Under the pieces are notes generated by a model. That model saw only the letters and a program-made list of their open reading frames with translations. It did not search any database and was not told the origin of the DNA. The position numbers and the translations under genes were made by a program. 64,000 bases of DNA. Origin: Malus domestica. Lineage: Eukaryota > Streptophyta > Magnoliopsida > Rosales > Rosaceae. This document shows positions 23,509 through 34,762 of this stretch, in pieces. The stretch is taken from contig NC_091662.1 in the NCBI RefSeq assembly GCF_042453785.1, positions 1,431,001 through 1,495,000 of the forward strand, read 5' to 3'. Within the stretch, counting starts at the first letter, position 1, and each line of letters opens with the position of its first letter.

Positions 23509-24596
23509 TTATGTGCTTACTATTTGAAACAACAATTCTTCTATGAACGTGACATCAGATATCAATAACATTGATAGTGATTTTAATAATAGTAAAATGT
23601 TGCAATATGTTATCAATACATTATGTTGTATTATTAATTTATTATTGTTATCATCATCAATAAGCGGTAGGTCTCGGGTTCGAGACTTGGGAGCAGCCTC
23701 TCCATAAATAGGGGTAAAGCTAGCCGACATTCACCTCTCCCAGACCCTGCGTAAAGCGGGAGCCTTATGCACTGGGTATGACCTATTGTTATCATCATCA
23801 ATGTATTTTCTTCTTAGATTAAGGTTAACAATAATAATGATGATAATTACGGATTCGTTAGGGGTTGATCTACCCCATCACTTTTTGTTTGATATATTAC
23901 AATGAAAGAAAATGGGATCCTATCCGGATCTCTGAGTCTAAAGCTTAAGGATCTAGAGGTCCAGGCTATTGGAGAGAGAATAGAGATCTGGGCCCTTAGT
24001 TTATTTGAGGTGGATCATTGGAATAGACTAAGGAATAAACTAATAAAGATCGCATAATTTAAAATAAGTGGTTCAGATGTCCAAGTCTTTAAACTTCAAA
24101 TACAAAGATCCAAAGAGAACCCCAATTCCAATTAAAGGGATGACAACAACTTTATTTTTTAGCAGTTGGAGTGTTGCTGTGAACGAGTCTTTAAGATGGC
24201 AAAAATCCAATTTCAGTGTCTGTATGGGCTCACAAATGGGTTCCACGTAACTTAACAAAATTCCAATTGATCATCATTCATCACTGATGATCTCAACATT
24301 TTGAAATCGTATTAAAAAGACAATATTGAGTTGTGTTTATTTATAGAGAGGCTTTGGATGCAGTCCTTAGTCATGAATATTCTTTTATTGAAACCTTGTT
24401 AGTTTTTAATTTTTGATTAAGATCCCTGAAATTAATGTAATAATTTATTTCTATGTACGTTACTATTTTTTTAAATTAAAAATTAGAAATTTTAGTTGTT
24501 TGTATAAATGAGATTTTAAATAAAAAACCATAATTTGTGGGATTAAAAATATTAAAATATAATATACTATTGTGTGTGTGTGTGTGTGTGTGTAAA
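23509..24596. other. Intergenic between A2 and B1, duplicated elsewhere
   Basis: The first part (to about 23840) recurs at 49550-49800. The segment 24127-24350 recurs at 45470-45680, 46490-46690 and 49880-50060, always 5' of a type-B gene. No gene is present. Confidence 0.65.
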
Positions 24597-25090
24597 CATG
24601 GGTACATTCATCAAAATTAACCAAATAAAGCAAAACATGGGTACATTCTTCAAAATCACAAAAAAAACGGAAAAGAAAAAGATATTAGGCTTAATAACAT
24701 TAGTAAATTTCTTCGGTTAAAGTTGACATAGATACATTTTAAAATCAAAGAAAAAAGAATGTACCCATATAAGTTTAAAAATGGATTAGAAAAAAATTGA
24801 ATAGATTTTATATTAAAAAAATGGTACATTTTACATATAACAAATTTGTATATTTAAGAATGAGTACATTTTAAGATTAAAAAGTTTTACATGAATGGGT
24901 ACATATAATCAGCATGGGTACATTTAGCACAATAAAAAGTACAAATAAAAAAAATATATGGGTACAAATACAAATAAACTTTAAAAAATATGGGCACAAA
25001 AAGAAATTAATATATGGGTACAAATTAAAATTGAAAAGAAAATTGGTACAAATTAAAAAAAAATTACAAATTAAAAATGGATACAAACTA
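24597..25090. repeat. AT-rich tract with recurrent GGGTACA motif
   Basis: About a dozen copies or near-copies of ATGGGTACA(T/A) are scattered at 20-60 bp intervals in otherwise AT-rich DNA, with one inverted copy near 24762. I do not recognise the family. It is non-coding. Confidence 0.55.
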
Positions 25091-25596
25091 ACACTAAAAA
25101 TATATGATAAAAAATTTAGTCATAAATATAAATATACTAATTGTAACATTTTTAACATTAAATGAATATATTTAGAAATAAAAAATATTTTATTATTGAA
25201 ATAATTAATGATTTATTTTTACCAAGGACCTTGATCAAAAATTGAAAATGAATAGGATTTTAATCAATGGAGTAGTAAAAGGAAGGATGAGAACCTAATT
25301 TTTCCTTATTTATATTCTTTGGATTGAATAAGCATTAGTATAGGTGTATAAAAATAATTTTCCAAGTCGAGATTTCCATTGTTTTAAATATTGAGACGCC
25401 ACCAAGACAGTCAAATATATCACCTACATTTCTAAACCTGCATAATTTTATATGCAAAGAGTTGAATACATCTTTTTAATACAAAAATTATTCCCCAAGT
25501 CGAGATTTCCATTGTTTTGAATATTTAATCAAATATATCACCTACATTTCTATACCAGCATAATTTTATATGCAAAGAGTTGAATACGTCGACCAT

Positions 25597-25732
25597 TATA
25601 TAGAGATGATAAATACTTAAACAGGATAAAGCTCTTTCATTTGTTTTCTTCCAAGTTGATGTGCTTTCCAAGAAGTGAAAGCCATGAACGCAGATCATTA
25701 AGTTGCAGCTCAAATTCCAAAACCTTGCTAAG
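25597..25732 (+). promoter_or_regulatory. TATA box and leader of B1 with two upstream ORFs
   Basis: TATATA at 25597-25602 lies about 130 bp before the start codon. The leader holds an upstream ATG at 25659 that opens a 28-codon frame ending at 25745, past and out of frame with the main ATG at 25733. A second short frame, MNADH, runs 25684-25701. Both could lower initiation at the main ATG if the transcript starts near 25630. Confidence 0.5.
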
Positions 25733-27305
25733 ATGGAGTTATTAGGATCTAAAACTGTCCAAGAGGTACTCATCCAAGGGGAACAGGTGCCAGATAAATA
25801 TATCCGTAAAGTTGAAGATGGTGGAGTCCGAGTCCCAGTCCCAGATGCTTCTGCTGCCCAGTTGATGGATGTTCCAGTCATTGATCTTGCTCTTCTCGCA
25901 GCTTCTTCAATCACTTCAGATGAACTTGAGAAATTCAGATCAGCTCTTGCCACATGGGGTTGCTTCCAGGTCTCAACTATTCAAACAACTTGTACTTTGA
26001 AAAAATTTTAGGACTCGTTTGACCATTTCATTTATATGATTATTGCAAATCATGTTGGTGTGTCGGTCCACTCTCGTTCAAGTTTGAGAGGAGCATTTTG
26101 TGCCTATGACGGGGCACTAAAGAGCTAATCTCGCATAATCCTTATTTGAGAAAAAAAAATCATGTTATGTTTGGAGGTTGCTTTATTAATTTGGTGTTCC
26201 AGGTAATAAACCACAGTATGTCGCCGGAATTCCTAGACGAGGTCCGAGAGATTACAAAACAGTTTTTTGCACTTCCAGTTGCAGATAAGAAGAAATACTT
26301 GAGACAAGTCAACGACATTCAAGGATATGGAAACGACATGGTTTTTTCAGAGCAACAAACACTAGATTGGTCTGATAGACTATACCTTTCTGTGTATCCA
26401 CAAGACAACCGTAAGCTCAAATTTTGGCCCAAAAATCCGGACTCTTTTAGGTAATTAACTTGTCTTTGTTGTACGGACGTGTGTTTTGCCAGTTGCTTAG
26501 GGCAGTGTGTTCACTGCCTAAGACTCGAGTTCAAATTCCTCTTCCCGTAGATTAAAGTAGTTTAAAATATCATCTTTTGCACAAATCATGTTAATGTCAG
26601 TGAACATTATTGCAGCCGGACTTTAGACCAATATGCCATGGAGTTACAAGTGGTAACAAAAACTATCCTCAAGGCCATGACAAGGTCATTGGATTTGGAG
26701 GACAATTGCTTTTCCGACCTATATGGTGAACAAGGGAAAATGGCTATCAGATTTAACTTTTATCCTCCATGTCCAAGGCCTGATCTCGTCCTTGGTCTCA
26801 AACCACACGCAGACGGAACACTAATCACCCTTGTCTTGCAAGATAAGGAAGTTGAAGGTCTTCAATTTCTTAAAGGCGATCACTGGTTTCGAGCTCCCAT
26901 TGTTCCTGACGCGCTTCTCATGAATATCGGTGATCAAGTAGAGGTAAATCATAAATTGTTATCAACACTGTATTCTGTGGCAAGAAATTTTGGGCGTAAC
27001 AGTCAACAGAAGACGTGGTGTTACTATTCTACATGTGGATACGTAAGTTGTTGTTTGTGATGCCACAGATATTGAGCAATGGAATATTCAAGAGTCCTGT
27101 ACACAAGGTGGTGACAAATCCAGACAAGGAGAGGATATCTTTGGCGGCCTTCTGCATGCCAGAGTCGAACAAAGAGATTGAACCTTTTGAAAGGTTGGTC
27201 GATGAGTCAAGACCAAGATTGTACAAAAAGGTGACCAATTATGATGGCATCTATTTCGAATACTATCAGCAAGGGAGGAGACCAATTGAAGCAGCGAGAT
27301 TATAG
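25733..27305 (+). CDS. 2-oxoglutarate/Fe(II)-dependent dioxygenase, type B copy 1
   Basis: Four exons, 25733-25969, 26203-26450, 26616-26943 and 27069-27305, encode 349 residues. The start is the first ATG in frame and matches its paralogues (MELLGSKTVQEV). The N-terminal DIOX_N region is followed by the catalytic double-stranded beta helix. Iron ligands are His226 and Asp228 (KPHADG) and His283 (SPVHKVVTN). The 2OG clamp is Arg293-x-Ser295. The third intron after GDQVE is typical of SRG1-like DOXC genes. It sits 2.2 kb downstream of A2 in the same direction, an A-B arrangement that seems to be the duplicated unit. It is intact, and its substrate is unknown. Confidence 0.92.
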
Positions 27306-27477
27306 CGTGTAACATTACTCCCTCGAATAAAACTTATAGTTGTCGAGATGTTTCGTCTAGTTTACTAAGAAAACGAAAGTATGGCTCAAACCCTCTTGAA
27401 CCAAAAACTCGTACCATCTTGTAAATTCGAGTGGTTGAAAGTTGAAGTTGAAGCTTACCTATTTTCTTTGCCATTAA

Positions 27478-28567
27478 GAGCAACTCCACCGTTGATAAGG
27501 CCCCCAAGGCTATTCACTATTTAATCTACCCAGTAAACAGTAATTGTCCTTAATGAACAGTAACGCCTTTTACATCTCCACTCTTACACTGAATTCTTAC
27601 ACTGAATAGCCCTGGCAATAGGCAATAAAATAATAGTATTTTTTTTATTTATAAAAAATACAAAATAATTATTTTAAGAAAAGTAAAAATTAAAGATTAA
27701 AGATTAAATATGCAAATTCCATTGCAAAGTTAATGCAGCTTCTCACATTTTAACTAGTCAAATTTTGACTAAAATTTTCATCTTTAAAACAGTTTGCTCA
27801 AGCAATTAACTAATCAAATTATGCGATTCTAATTTTTAATTAGAAATTAGAAACAATTAGCTAATTCGGAACTAAAGAATTCAGCTTTAAAGAATTTGAT
27901 TTAGTTAATTAGTTAAATTACGAAAAATTAGGAACTGTTAATCAAGGCGGAAACTTTGAGCTGACCTTGTCCGCTGTAGAGCAGTGGTACTCATATGCGA
28001 GCTTGAGCAACTCAAACCGCTGTAGAAGTAGGAGAACGAAGTCGCGGTCTTGGCGGTCACATGATCCACTCTCGAAGGCAGTGGTGGTCATGAGGCGGAG
28101 ATCGAGGAGCTCGGCCTGCAGCACCTTGTGGAAGCAGACGAGCAGGAGGATCGGCGTGTTGGCGAGTAAGACACGTGTCGTGGATGCGGAGGACTCCCCT
28201 TCGGGTACTCATACGCGAGCTTGAGGAACTCAAACTGCTGCAGAAGCAGGAGAACGAAGTTGCGGTCTTGGCAGTCACATGATCCACTCTCGAAGGCAGC
28301 GGTGGTCACGAGGCGGAGATCGAGGAGCTCGGCCTGCAGCGCCTTGTGGAAGCAGACGAGCAGGAGGATCGGCGTGTTGGTGAGTAGGACACGTGTCGTG
28401 GATGCGGAGGACTTCCCTTCGGGTTCTCGGGCTGGCAACTTCTGCCAGGCCTCTCCCTCGGGCCCACTCGAGCTCCATCGCCAACACACACTAGACCAAG
28501 TTGCTCAGGCTTTCTGGCCCTGTTTGAAAGCCAGTCCACCGGGCTATTGCCCACGATGGAACTGCTC
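27478..28567. mobile_element. PIF/Harbinger-like element carrying gene fragments (Pack-type)
   Basis: The ends GAGCAACTCCACCG and CGATGGAACTGCTC are imperfect inverted repeats, flanked by TAA on both sides (27475-27477 and 28568-28570). The right half is strikingly GC-rich and contains two tandem copies of a BRUTUS-like hemerythrin fragment. No transposase is visible. The TIRs are short, so the superfamily call rests on the 3-bp target and the end motif. Confidence 0.6.
27958..28489 (-). pseudogene. Two tandem fragments of a BRUTUS-like hemerythrin/E3-ligase gene
   Basis: Upper copy (about 28489-28209) and lower copy (about 28200-27958) each encode NTPILLLVCFHK, LQAELLDLRL, TAFESGSCD and FVLLLL.QF/RFE.LKLAYEY. 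These match the first hemerythrin helices of plant BRUTUS/BTSL iron-sensing ubiquitin ligases, where consensus runs PILL.FHKA.RAEL.DLR and FLKL.YKYH. The iron-binding HxxxE continuation and everything downstream (CHY zinc finger, RING) are missing. GC content contrasts sharply with the neighbours, as expected for a captured first exon. The family is identified from motif memory. Confidence 0.6.
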
Positions 28568-28920
28568 TAAGGCCTTCATAATGTACCGCACTTTGGGAGT
28601 TAAGGTCAACCAAGAAAATTCAATGTTTGAAATGGGAGTGAATAAAAGTGAGCTTCTGGTGATATATTGATATGTGTAGCTCCTTAATGAAGTTTTATTT
28701 CAACGTTTCTACAATTTTATAACTTTTTATTTTCATTTTCAAAGAAAGGCTTTTTGCAATTTCATTTTCTGGCCATGCACTCCTCTCATAGCACGTGGAT
28801 TGATTGAATAAATGAAACGAGAATTCAATGATAGAACTGAAAGGAGGAGTGCATAAGGAGAAAACGAGAGGGAAAATCACTACCTCTATCCAACCATATT
28901 TTGTCGAATTGTACAAATTT
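28568..28920. other. 3' flank shared by type-B genes
   Basis: The segment around 28665-28900 matches 52895-53350 downstream of B3 and, in part, 49440-49540 downstream of B2. It is duplicated flank DNA rather than a gene. Confidence 0.65.
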
Positions 28921-29104
28921 AGATAATGATGGACCACCAACTGAAGAACGCGTGGGTATATACGAGACACGTAGAGAACCATACAGTAAGCTCCGACTTT
29001 CTAGAAGAATGATTAATGATCACTACATGCCCATGGATAAGAAGATGATGGAATTGTTGATCAGGGAACTGGAAAATGACGAATCCAATAATTGTATCAT
29101 GTGA
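28921..29104 (+). pseudogene. Orphan 3'-terminal exon, unrecognised (possibly lipase-like)
   Basis: After an acceptor-like ACAAATTTAG, an open frame runs to TGA at 29102-29104. It encodes about 60 residues with GPPTEERVGIYETRR, LRLSRRMINDHYMP and KKMMELLIRELE. The composition looks like a real C-terminus. I have only a weak memory of similar tails in class-3 lipase-like proteins, so the product is left open. No upstream exons are visible in the preceding 2 kb. Confidence 0.3.
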
Positions 29105-29734
29105 AAATATTACAATCGTTTATGTTTCATGCCCTATCTGAGTGCACACTGTACAGTTAGATAACTTAAGATTTTCTCTCTGTTTCTTGTTCCATGGGTA
29201 AAACTGCTTATATCCATATTTTCTTGTTCCATGGGTAAAACTGCTTATATCCACATCCATGATAAGTTAAAATGACGGAAGCACTTTTGGAATCAGCCAT
29301 TTTACTTGAAGCTGTTGATTCCGCATGCTTGGTTTAGAGCCAACTTGGATGCTTATTCGGTACAAAATTTGCAAAGTTGGACAACATCTGGATTCAACTT
29401 TCATCCTAGTCAATACAACGACGTCGTTTGTAGAACGACACAATTTCCTGTTCTCCGACTACAATCCCATTAAACGACGTCATTTCTGTAGTTCTCTGTC
29501 CCTCCCCCTGCGTAATGATCATCGCTACTCTCCATCTCTCGTTCCCTCATCCTCCGTCTTTTCACTCCCTAGCGAGCGGCGCGTGCTCCCACCGCCAACC
29601 TCTCTCCCTGTCCCACCTCACCTTCTCGTTCCCGACCTTACACATCTTAAAAAACCCTCCACTTCATCGGCTCCGACGATCAAGCACTTCATCGGCTCCG
29701 ACGATCAAGCTCGCCGGTGACCCAACCGCCGCCA
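29105..29734. other. Intergenic and 5' region of the truncated GGCT-like gene
   Basis: It contains a tandem duplication of about 41 bp near 29180-29262 (around TTGTTCCATGGGTAAAACTG). A 25-bp direct repeat (ACTTCATCGGCTCCGACGAT) lies near 29661-29708. The latter part is pyrimidine-rich, like a plant 5' UTR. Confidence 0.5.
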
Positions 29735-30046
29735 ATGGAACTCAACGACGAGTCGGATTTCGAAACCATCGCCACACCCGACGGCTACATCTCCATCTGT
29801 GGCTTCGGTTCCCTCCTCTCCGGTACGTACAATCTTCCCCATCGCCGTCGTTGTTTTGATGAGTTTTTTTTATCGTTTTGATGAGTTTGATGTTTGCGGG
29901 AAGCAGAGAGAAGCGCGAGGAGTACGTTTCCGGAGCTGATCAACTTCAGAGAGTCGCGGTTGAACGGCTTCCGGCGGGTGTATGCTCACATGGCTCCCAT
30001 TTTCTTCGAGCGTGGCATTGCCAAGCCTGATACCAAATTTTGTTAG
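29735..30046 (+). pseudogene. Truncated gamma-glutamylcyclotransferase-like (AIG2/GGCT fold) gene
   Basis: Exon 1 (29735-29822) and exon 2 (29907-30046) give 75 residues: a start with acidic residues, ISICGFGSLLS, then ERSARSTFPELINFRESRLNGFRRVYAH and FFERGIAKPDTK in two blocks, before a premature stop. The Y/C-GFGSLLS loop is the substrate-binding motif of the GGCT fold. Plant homologues continue for about 150 more residues after the AKPETK block, which I cannot find downstream. It is either a broken partial duplicate or a gene cut by rearrangement. Confidence 0.55.
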
Positions 30047-30678
30047 AAGCTTCCTTTTCTGTTAAGTTGTGTCATATGAATTTCATGGCTTATAATGAGC
30101 AACATTTTTGTTGCACTTCCACCCTTCTAAAAATGGTACCCAAAATCCCTAAGGATTTCAGGGATAAAGATCGAGGAATCTTTTTACATAATTTGATTTT
30201 GTTATTGAACTGGGAGAATTAGAAAACGGAAGGGTCTCGAGACGAGAAATAGTATTAGACAAAGAGCTACTTGGTCAGTCAATGAGACCCTTTCTGAAGG
30301 ATTTGCCTCATTTCCTGGACATGTTTGTACTTCACTTTTATTGGTTTGGCATCACGTATTGCATTTTTTTCTATAATGCAATGATTCATTGAGTACCCGA
30401 AAAATGAACTACCACATTTGAACATTGAGATCTAATTCCTACTATGCGATACTATGGGACATTGTAGCCACACCCCAGACTTCATACTAGTTTGGTTTAC
30501 CTGAAATTAACGAAAAAAAATACTGGGACCATAAAATGTGTTTATGAAACACATTTTTCACAATTTTAGATGAAAAAAAACTAAAAAACTGAAGCAGCAA
30601 AAGTGGGCTTTAAGAAACTGTTTCTCTAAAACACGGATGAATAATATCATTAAATGAATCAAATTTCCAAACCTACCA

Positions 30679-30719
<41 letters not shown>

Positions 30720-31306
30720 ATTGTACGAGAGCAAAATTTCAGATTTGAAAATTCAGCTTTGGTTTGGCATCCTTCGACCTCACAACTCCTTCCTCTCACC
30801 TTTGATTGTTGCTTTTTCATCTCCATATCGCGTTCTCCCTCGTCCTCCCATACTTCGTTTAAGCAATCACAAATCTTCCTAACGGTTTTTCTTTGAAGTG
30901 TACAAAAAGGCTCAAAACAGATATAGTTGCAACTCCAATTTCCCAAAGGTTAGACAAACTTATTGACCAGGAAAAAAAAATGAAGTTTTAACAAAATACT
31001 CCTGGTGCTGTTCACTTTTAACGATTGCACGGCACTTGTGATAATATAGATATTACACGGCACTTGTGATTATGGAGGTGTAGTTAGGATTCATTTGTTA
31101 ACCATTGCATTTTTAGCTCTTAGTGTTTATATTTTCTGCTAGATATTAAAGGGAATTTAATAGGCGCGAAAGAGATGGAGAATTGAGGAGGTGGAGGTAG
31201 GAATGTAAGAGAACATATATTGTTAGTGTCAAATTTTCTTTTTATGTACTCAATTTCGATCACTATTTTCTCGCCGCCCTCTTTCCTCCACCGTCTTCAT
31301 TTCTCC

Positions 31307-31311
<5 letters not shown>
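30047..31311. other. Intergenic with a (CT)n microsatellite
   Basis: A CT run lies at about 30681-30717. No gene is supported. The open frames there come from the dinucleotide repeat. Confidence 0.5.
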
Positions 31312-31361
<50 letters not shown>

Positions 31362-31862
31362 AATTGCCGATTTAGTTTCTGAATTATTATCTCAGTAAAA
31401 ATTAGGTCTCTTAATTATTTTTCGGTAAAATAAGTCCTTAAATTCATTAAAAATTACTAATTTCATCCTTAATATTATATTCAAAACTGTTTTATCCAAT
31501 TTTTCATCAACTTAAGTCACTTGACATACTTTAGAGTGTAATACCGTCATGTTCTCGCCTATAAGCCCTCAACATTTCATATAAGTTGCGAATCTAACGT
31601 CTAATTTTCCCTTTAAAGTTAACTTGCACTATTTCTTATGAAAAACTATCAATTACTCTCCCATGTGTATCACATGCAAGTAACGTAACTTAAATTGACG
31701 GAAAATTGAATATAGTAGTTTCGAATATAATATTAGGGATGTAACTGGCAGATTTTATAATTCAATGACTGATTTTTCAAAAAAAAAAAGTTTATGAATT
31801 TAATTTTCATTGAAGTGATAATTTAAGGACTAAATTGATATATACATATATATATATATATA
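31312..31862. mobile_element. Foldback/MULE-like MITE between TA microsatellites
   Basis: Sequence from about 31359 (GAATTGCCGATTTAG) to about 31840 consists of two long imperfect inverted arms of roughly 200 bp, with CCTAATATTATATTC-type matches in the interior. TA repeats lie on both outer sides. The target duplication cannot be read because of the TA runs. It is non-coding. Confidence 0.55.
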
Positions 31863-32323
31863 TTTGATCATGAAAAATGAAAACTGAAAACAAAACACGG
31901 AAAAATTTGACAAACAAGCCCTTAAAAATATGGTATAGCCTATCATTAAATCTAGAAGATGCAGGAAAAATAAAAGAAAAGCTAATAAAAATGGTTTGAA
32001 AACTTTGAATTTTAACGATAAGGATAAAATAAGGGGTAAAGTGAATAGTACCATAATTGATTTTTTTTTATGTAAAAATATGGTTTTTCGTTAAAGTGAA
32101 CAATACCGAAAACTTTTCATTAAAGTTTCCAAAAGTAAAAGGTATGCGATGCGTAGGAAAAATGGGGAAATCATTTGACTAATGTTACCATTGGTAACAA
32201 AAGGAATCTCATCGGCTAACTGACCTATGGTAGTTAGGGTTTCAACGTTTTACTGGATCCCGGGTCCAAATTGGTCACTTGGATTGCAACAGGCATTAAA
32301 TTAAGCGCAGCAAAGTAAAGAAA

Positions 32324-33306
32324 GGGTGCGTTTGTTGCACCGGACTGTCTCAGACTGGACTAGCTTCAGAAACTAAGCTGGATTGGCTTAGACTAGATTA
32401 AGATGTACTAGCTTAGTGAAGCGTTTGGTGCAGTGTCGGACTAAGAAGCAGGATAATGAAAATCAATGAAAAATAAACTTATTTGAACAATCACAACAAA
32501 AGAATTCGATAATACGACATCATAAACTAACCAACCTAGATTCATTATAGAAGGAAAATTGAAATTAACTAAATCCACTTTTCTCTACTTGCCCAATTCA
32601 AAACCAAAACCAAACAATTTCTTAGAATTAAAGCATAATAATAAATTTCTCACAAAGCCACCCAATAAAAAAAAATGGGTAAAAAATTGTATTGTAATCC
32701 TTTTGTCCATCGCTATTTAAGGTTCTGAAATGTGGGCCCATAAATTGTATTGCTTCCCAAATTGAACGACGCCGTCGCCACAACCATAAATCAACAAATC
32801 CAATTGATGGCGCTACAGATCCATCTTCGTCACCTTCGTGCAGCCGTGGTCGACCCTAGCCTTTGGGCCGCCGATCTTCGAACTCAGTCTTCAAACCCAG
32901 CCTTCGAAGGTCCAGGCTGTCGTCATCGACCCCAGCCCTCAATTGATCGCGATAATCAAATAAACTTTACCTTTTCTAATTGATCCATCACCCAAGACGT
33001 GTTCTGTCACCTCGGCGAAGAGGAGTGGGTGGTGCCGAAATCGATCCGAGTTTGGGTTGTCGGTGCAAAGAGATAGAGGAATGGAGAGAGAGGATGCAAA
33101 GTGCAGGAACAGAAGCGAGAAGACGAAGGTCTTAGCAATCCCGTGGTTTTGCGGGGTTCTCGCTAAGAACTTCTAGTGAGGCCTTTAGTCGACACAAATC
33201 TCGGCTACCATTAAAGCTAATCTGCGCGAGTAACAAACACGGTATTGGACTAATCTTTAATCTTGTCTAGTCCAGTGAAGGTTAACAAGTGCAAACAAAC
33301 GCACCC
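32324..33306. mobile_element. PIF/Harbinger-like non-autonomous element, 983 bp
   Basis: The left end GGGTGCGTTTGTTGCAC is mirrored by GTGCAAACAAACGCACCC at the right end, and GACTGGACTAG / CTAGTCCAGT pairs just inside. The flanks are AAA and TAA, an imperfect 3-bp target. The GC-rich middle (about 32760-33140) could be captured sequence, but I recognise no family in it. Confidence 0.6.
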
Positions 33307-33568
33307 TAAAAGTACAAGAGCACAGTGTTCGTGCTTCTAAATTATATATATACTAAAAGAGAAAAAAGCTTAAAATACTGTTTATAAGCACAGTGTTCAT
33401 AACTGTTTATCCAATCGTTCCCTGCCATTAATCACCAAATCTGAGCTTTTCACCGTCTGCTGGTTCGGCAGCTGATTCCAATTGCAAATTTAGTGAGAGA
33501 GAGAGAGAGCTGTGGACGGTGGAGGAGAGTGAGAAATGGAAGTGGGGTTGTATGCATGTGAATGCGAC

Positions 33569-34311
33569 TGTTGGGGGTGGTGAAAAGTGATAAACCTACT
33601 AATCCTACATGTCCTTCACGTCAACAATCCGTGTCAACTCATCACCCACAGTTTGAATTATACGGTTCTCACTCATCTTCAACAAATCGCAGTTTGGATA
33701 ACACACAAACTCTTCAACAGATTGAGAAGAACCACAGTCCTTCTCTAACATGACTCTATCATCACCGTGTACCTTAGCTTTCTATTTATGTATTTTGTAA
33801 TTTGAATCTCATTGTAATCTTGGCTAACAGATGCACTGTAACTACCTTATCTTGTATAACCTATATAATGAAGTACAGAACTCACTCATAATTAATTGAG
33901 TTGAGATTTATGCAATCACTTTCTTCAACCCTAGTTTGAATTCTTTCAGGAAGGAGGAAGGAGGTGGCGGTTATTAACCATAAGAATGTCAGGTGGCATA
34001 ATCTCTGCTATGACATGTGTAATGATCCTACAGTCTTGATTGTTATAGTTAGTTACAAGTATCCTTGATGGTCAAGTATCCTAGTCACTATATATGTTGA
34101 GCTAAGTCATTTTCCAATGTAATAAAAACTGCTATTACTAACAAAGTCTTCTTTCTCTCTTCTTTGACTTTTCGCATTCCTTCTATGATCTATCTCTTCA
34201 TTTCTATGTGCTAAGGGTTGCTTTGCCGATCTTCTCTCTTTTGTTTTTGCATAAATAGTCATCTGTCGACATTTGTTTGACTAATCAAGTACCTTAAATT
34301 ACAAGAAATTA

Positions 34312-34355
<44 letters not shown>

Positions 34356-34560
34356 AAAAATCATGATTAGCAACCTGTATATTCTAAGCGAGTGATTAAA
34401 ATATTGAGAAAATATCTTTTCATTTCTTAATTGAAAATAAGCTTACACTTGGTATTTATACAATTGTATAGCGCGCACACACTTGTGCTGCCAACTCATC
34501 CTAACTACCACAACAAACTTAGTCTAACTAATCACACCACTAACAGCAGATGACAACATA
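33569..34560. other. Remnants resembling Copia LTRs
   Basis: Three AT-rich stretches (about 33569-33949, 33990-34230 and 34370-34560) have the look of Copia LTR pieces. They show TATATAA-type boxes followed by poly(A)-signal-like stretches and TGTT or AACA edges. No target duplications or coding domains were found, so this is tentative. A CT run lies at 34314-34352. Confidence 0.3.
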
Positions 34561-34647
34561 ATTAATCAAGACTAAGTTTTATCTTTTACAAGAGAATTGT
34601 CCTTAATATAGATGTCATCACATTCACGGAAATGAACCATATATTTC

Positions 34648-34722
34648 AATTCGCGAAATATAATTAAACCCACCATTCGCCAATTCGCGAAATATATTTA
34701 AACCCCAAATATTACCATTCGC
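34648..34722 (+). promoter_or_regulatory. Duplicated proximal promoter segment of the SRC2-like gene
   Basis: The block AATTCGCGAAATATA...TTAAACCC...CCATTCGCCAAT occurs twice, at about 34648-34680 and 34681-34722. Each copy carries a CCAAT-like box and an AT-rich TATA-like core. The second core (34693-34701) is about 62 bp before the ATG. Confidence 0.5.
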
Positions 34723-34762
34723 CAATCCAAATCCCATTTCCCTCTCTCTCTCTCACTCAAAA

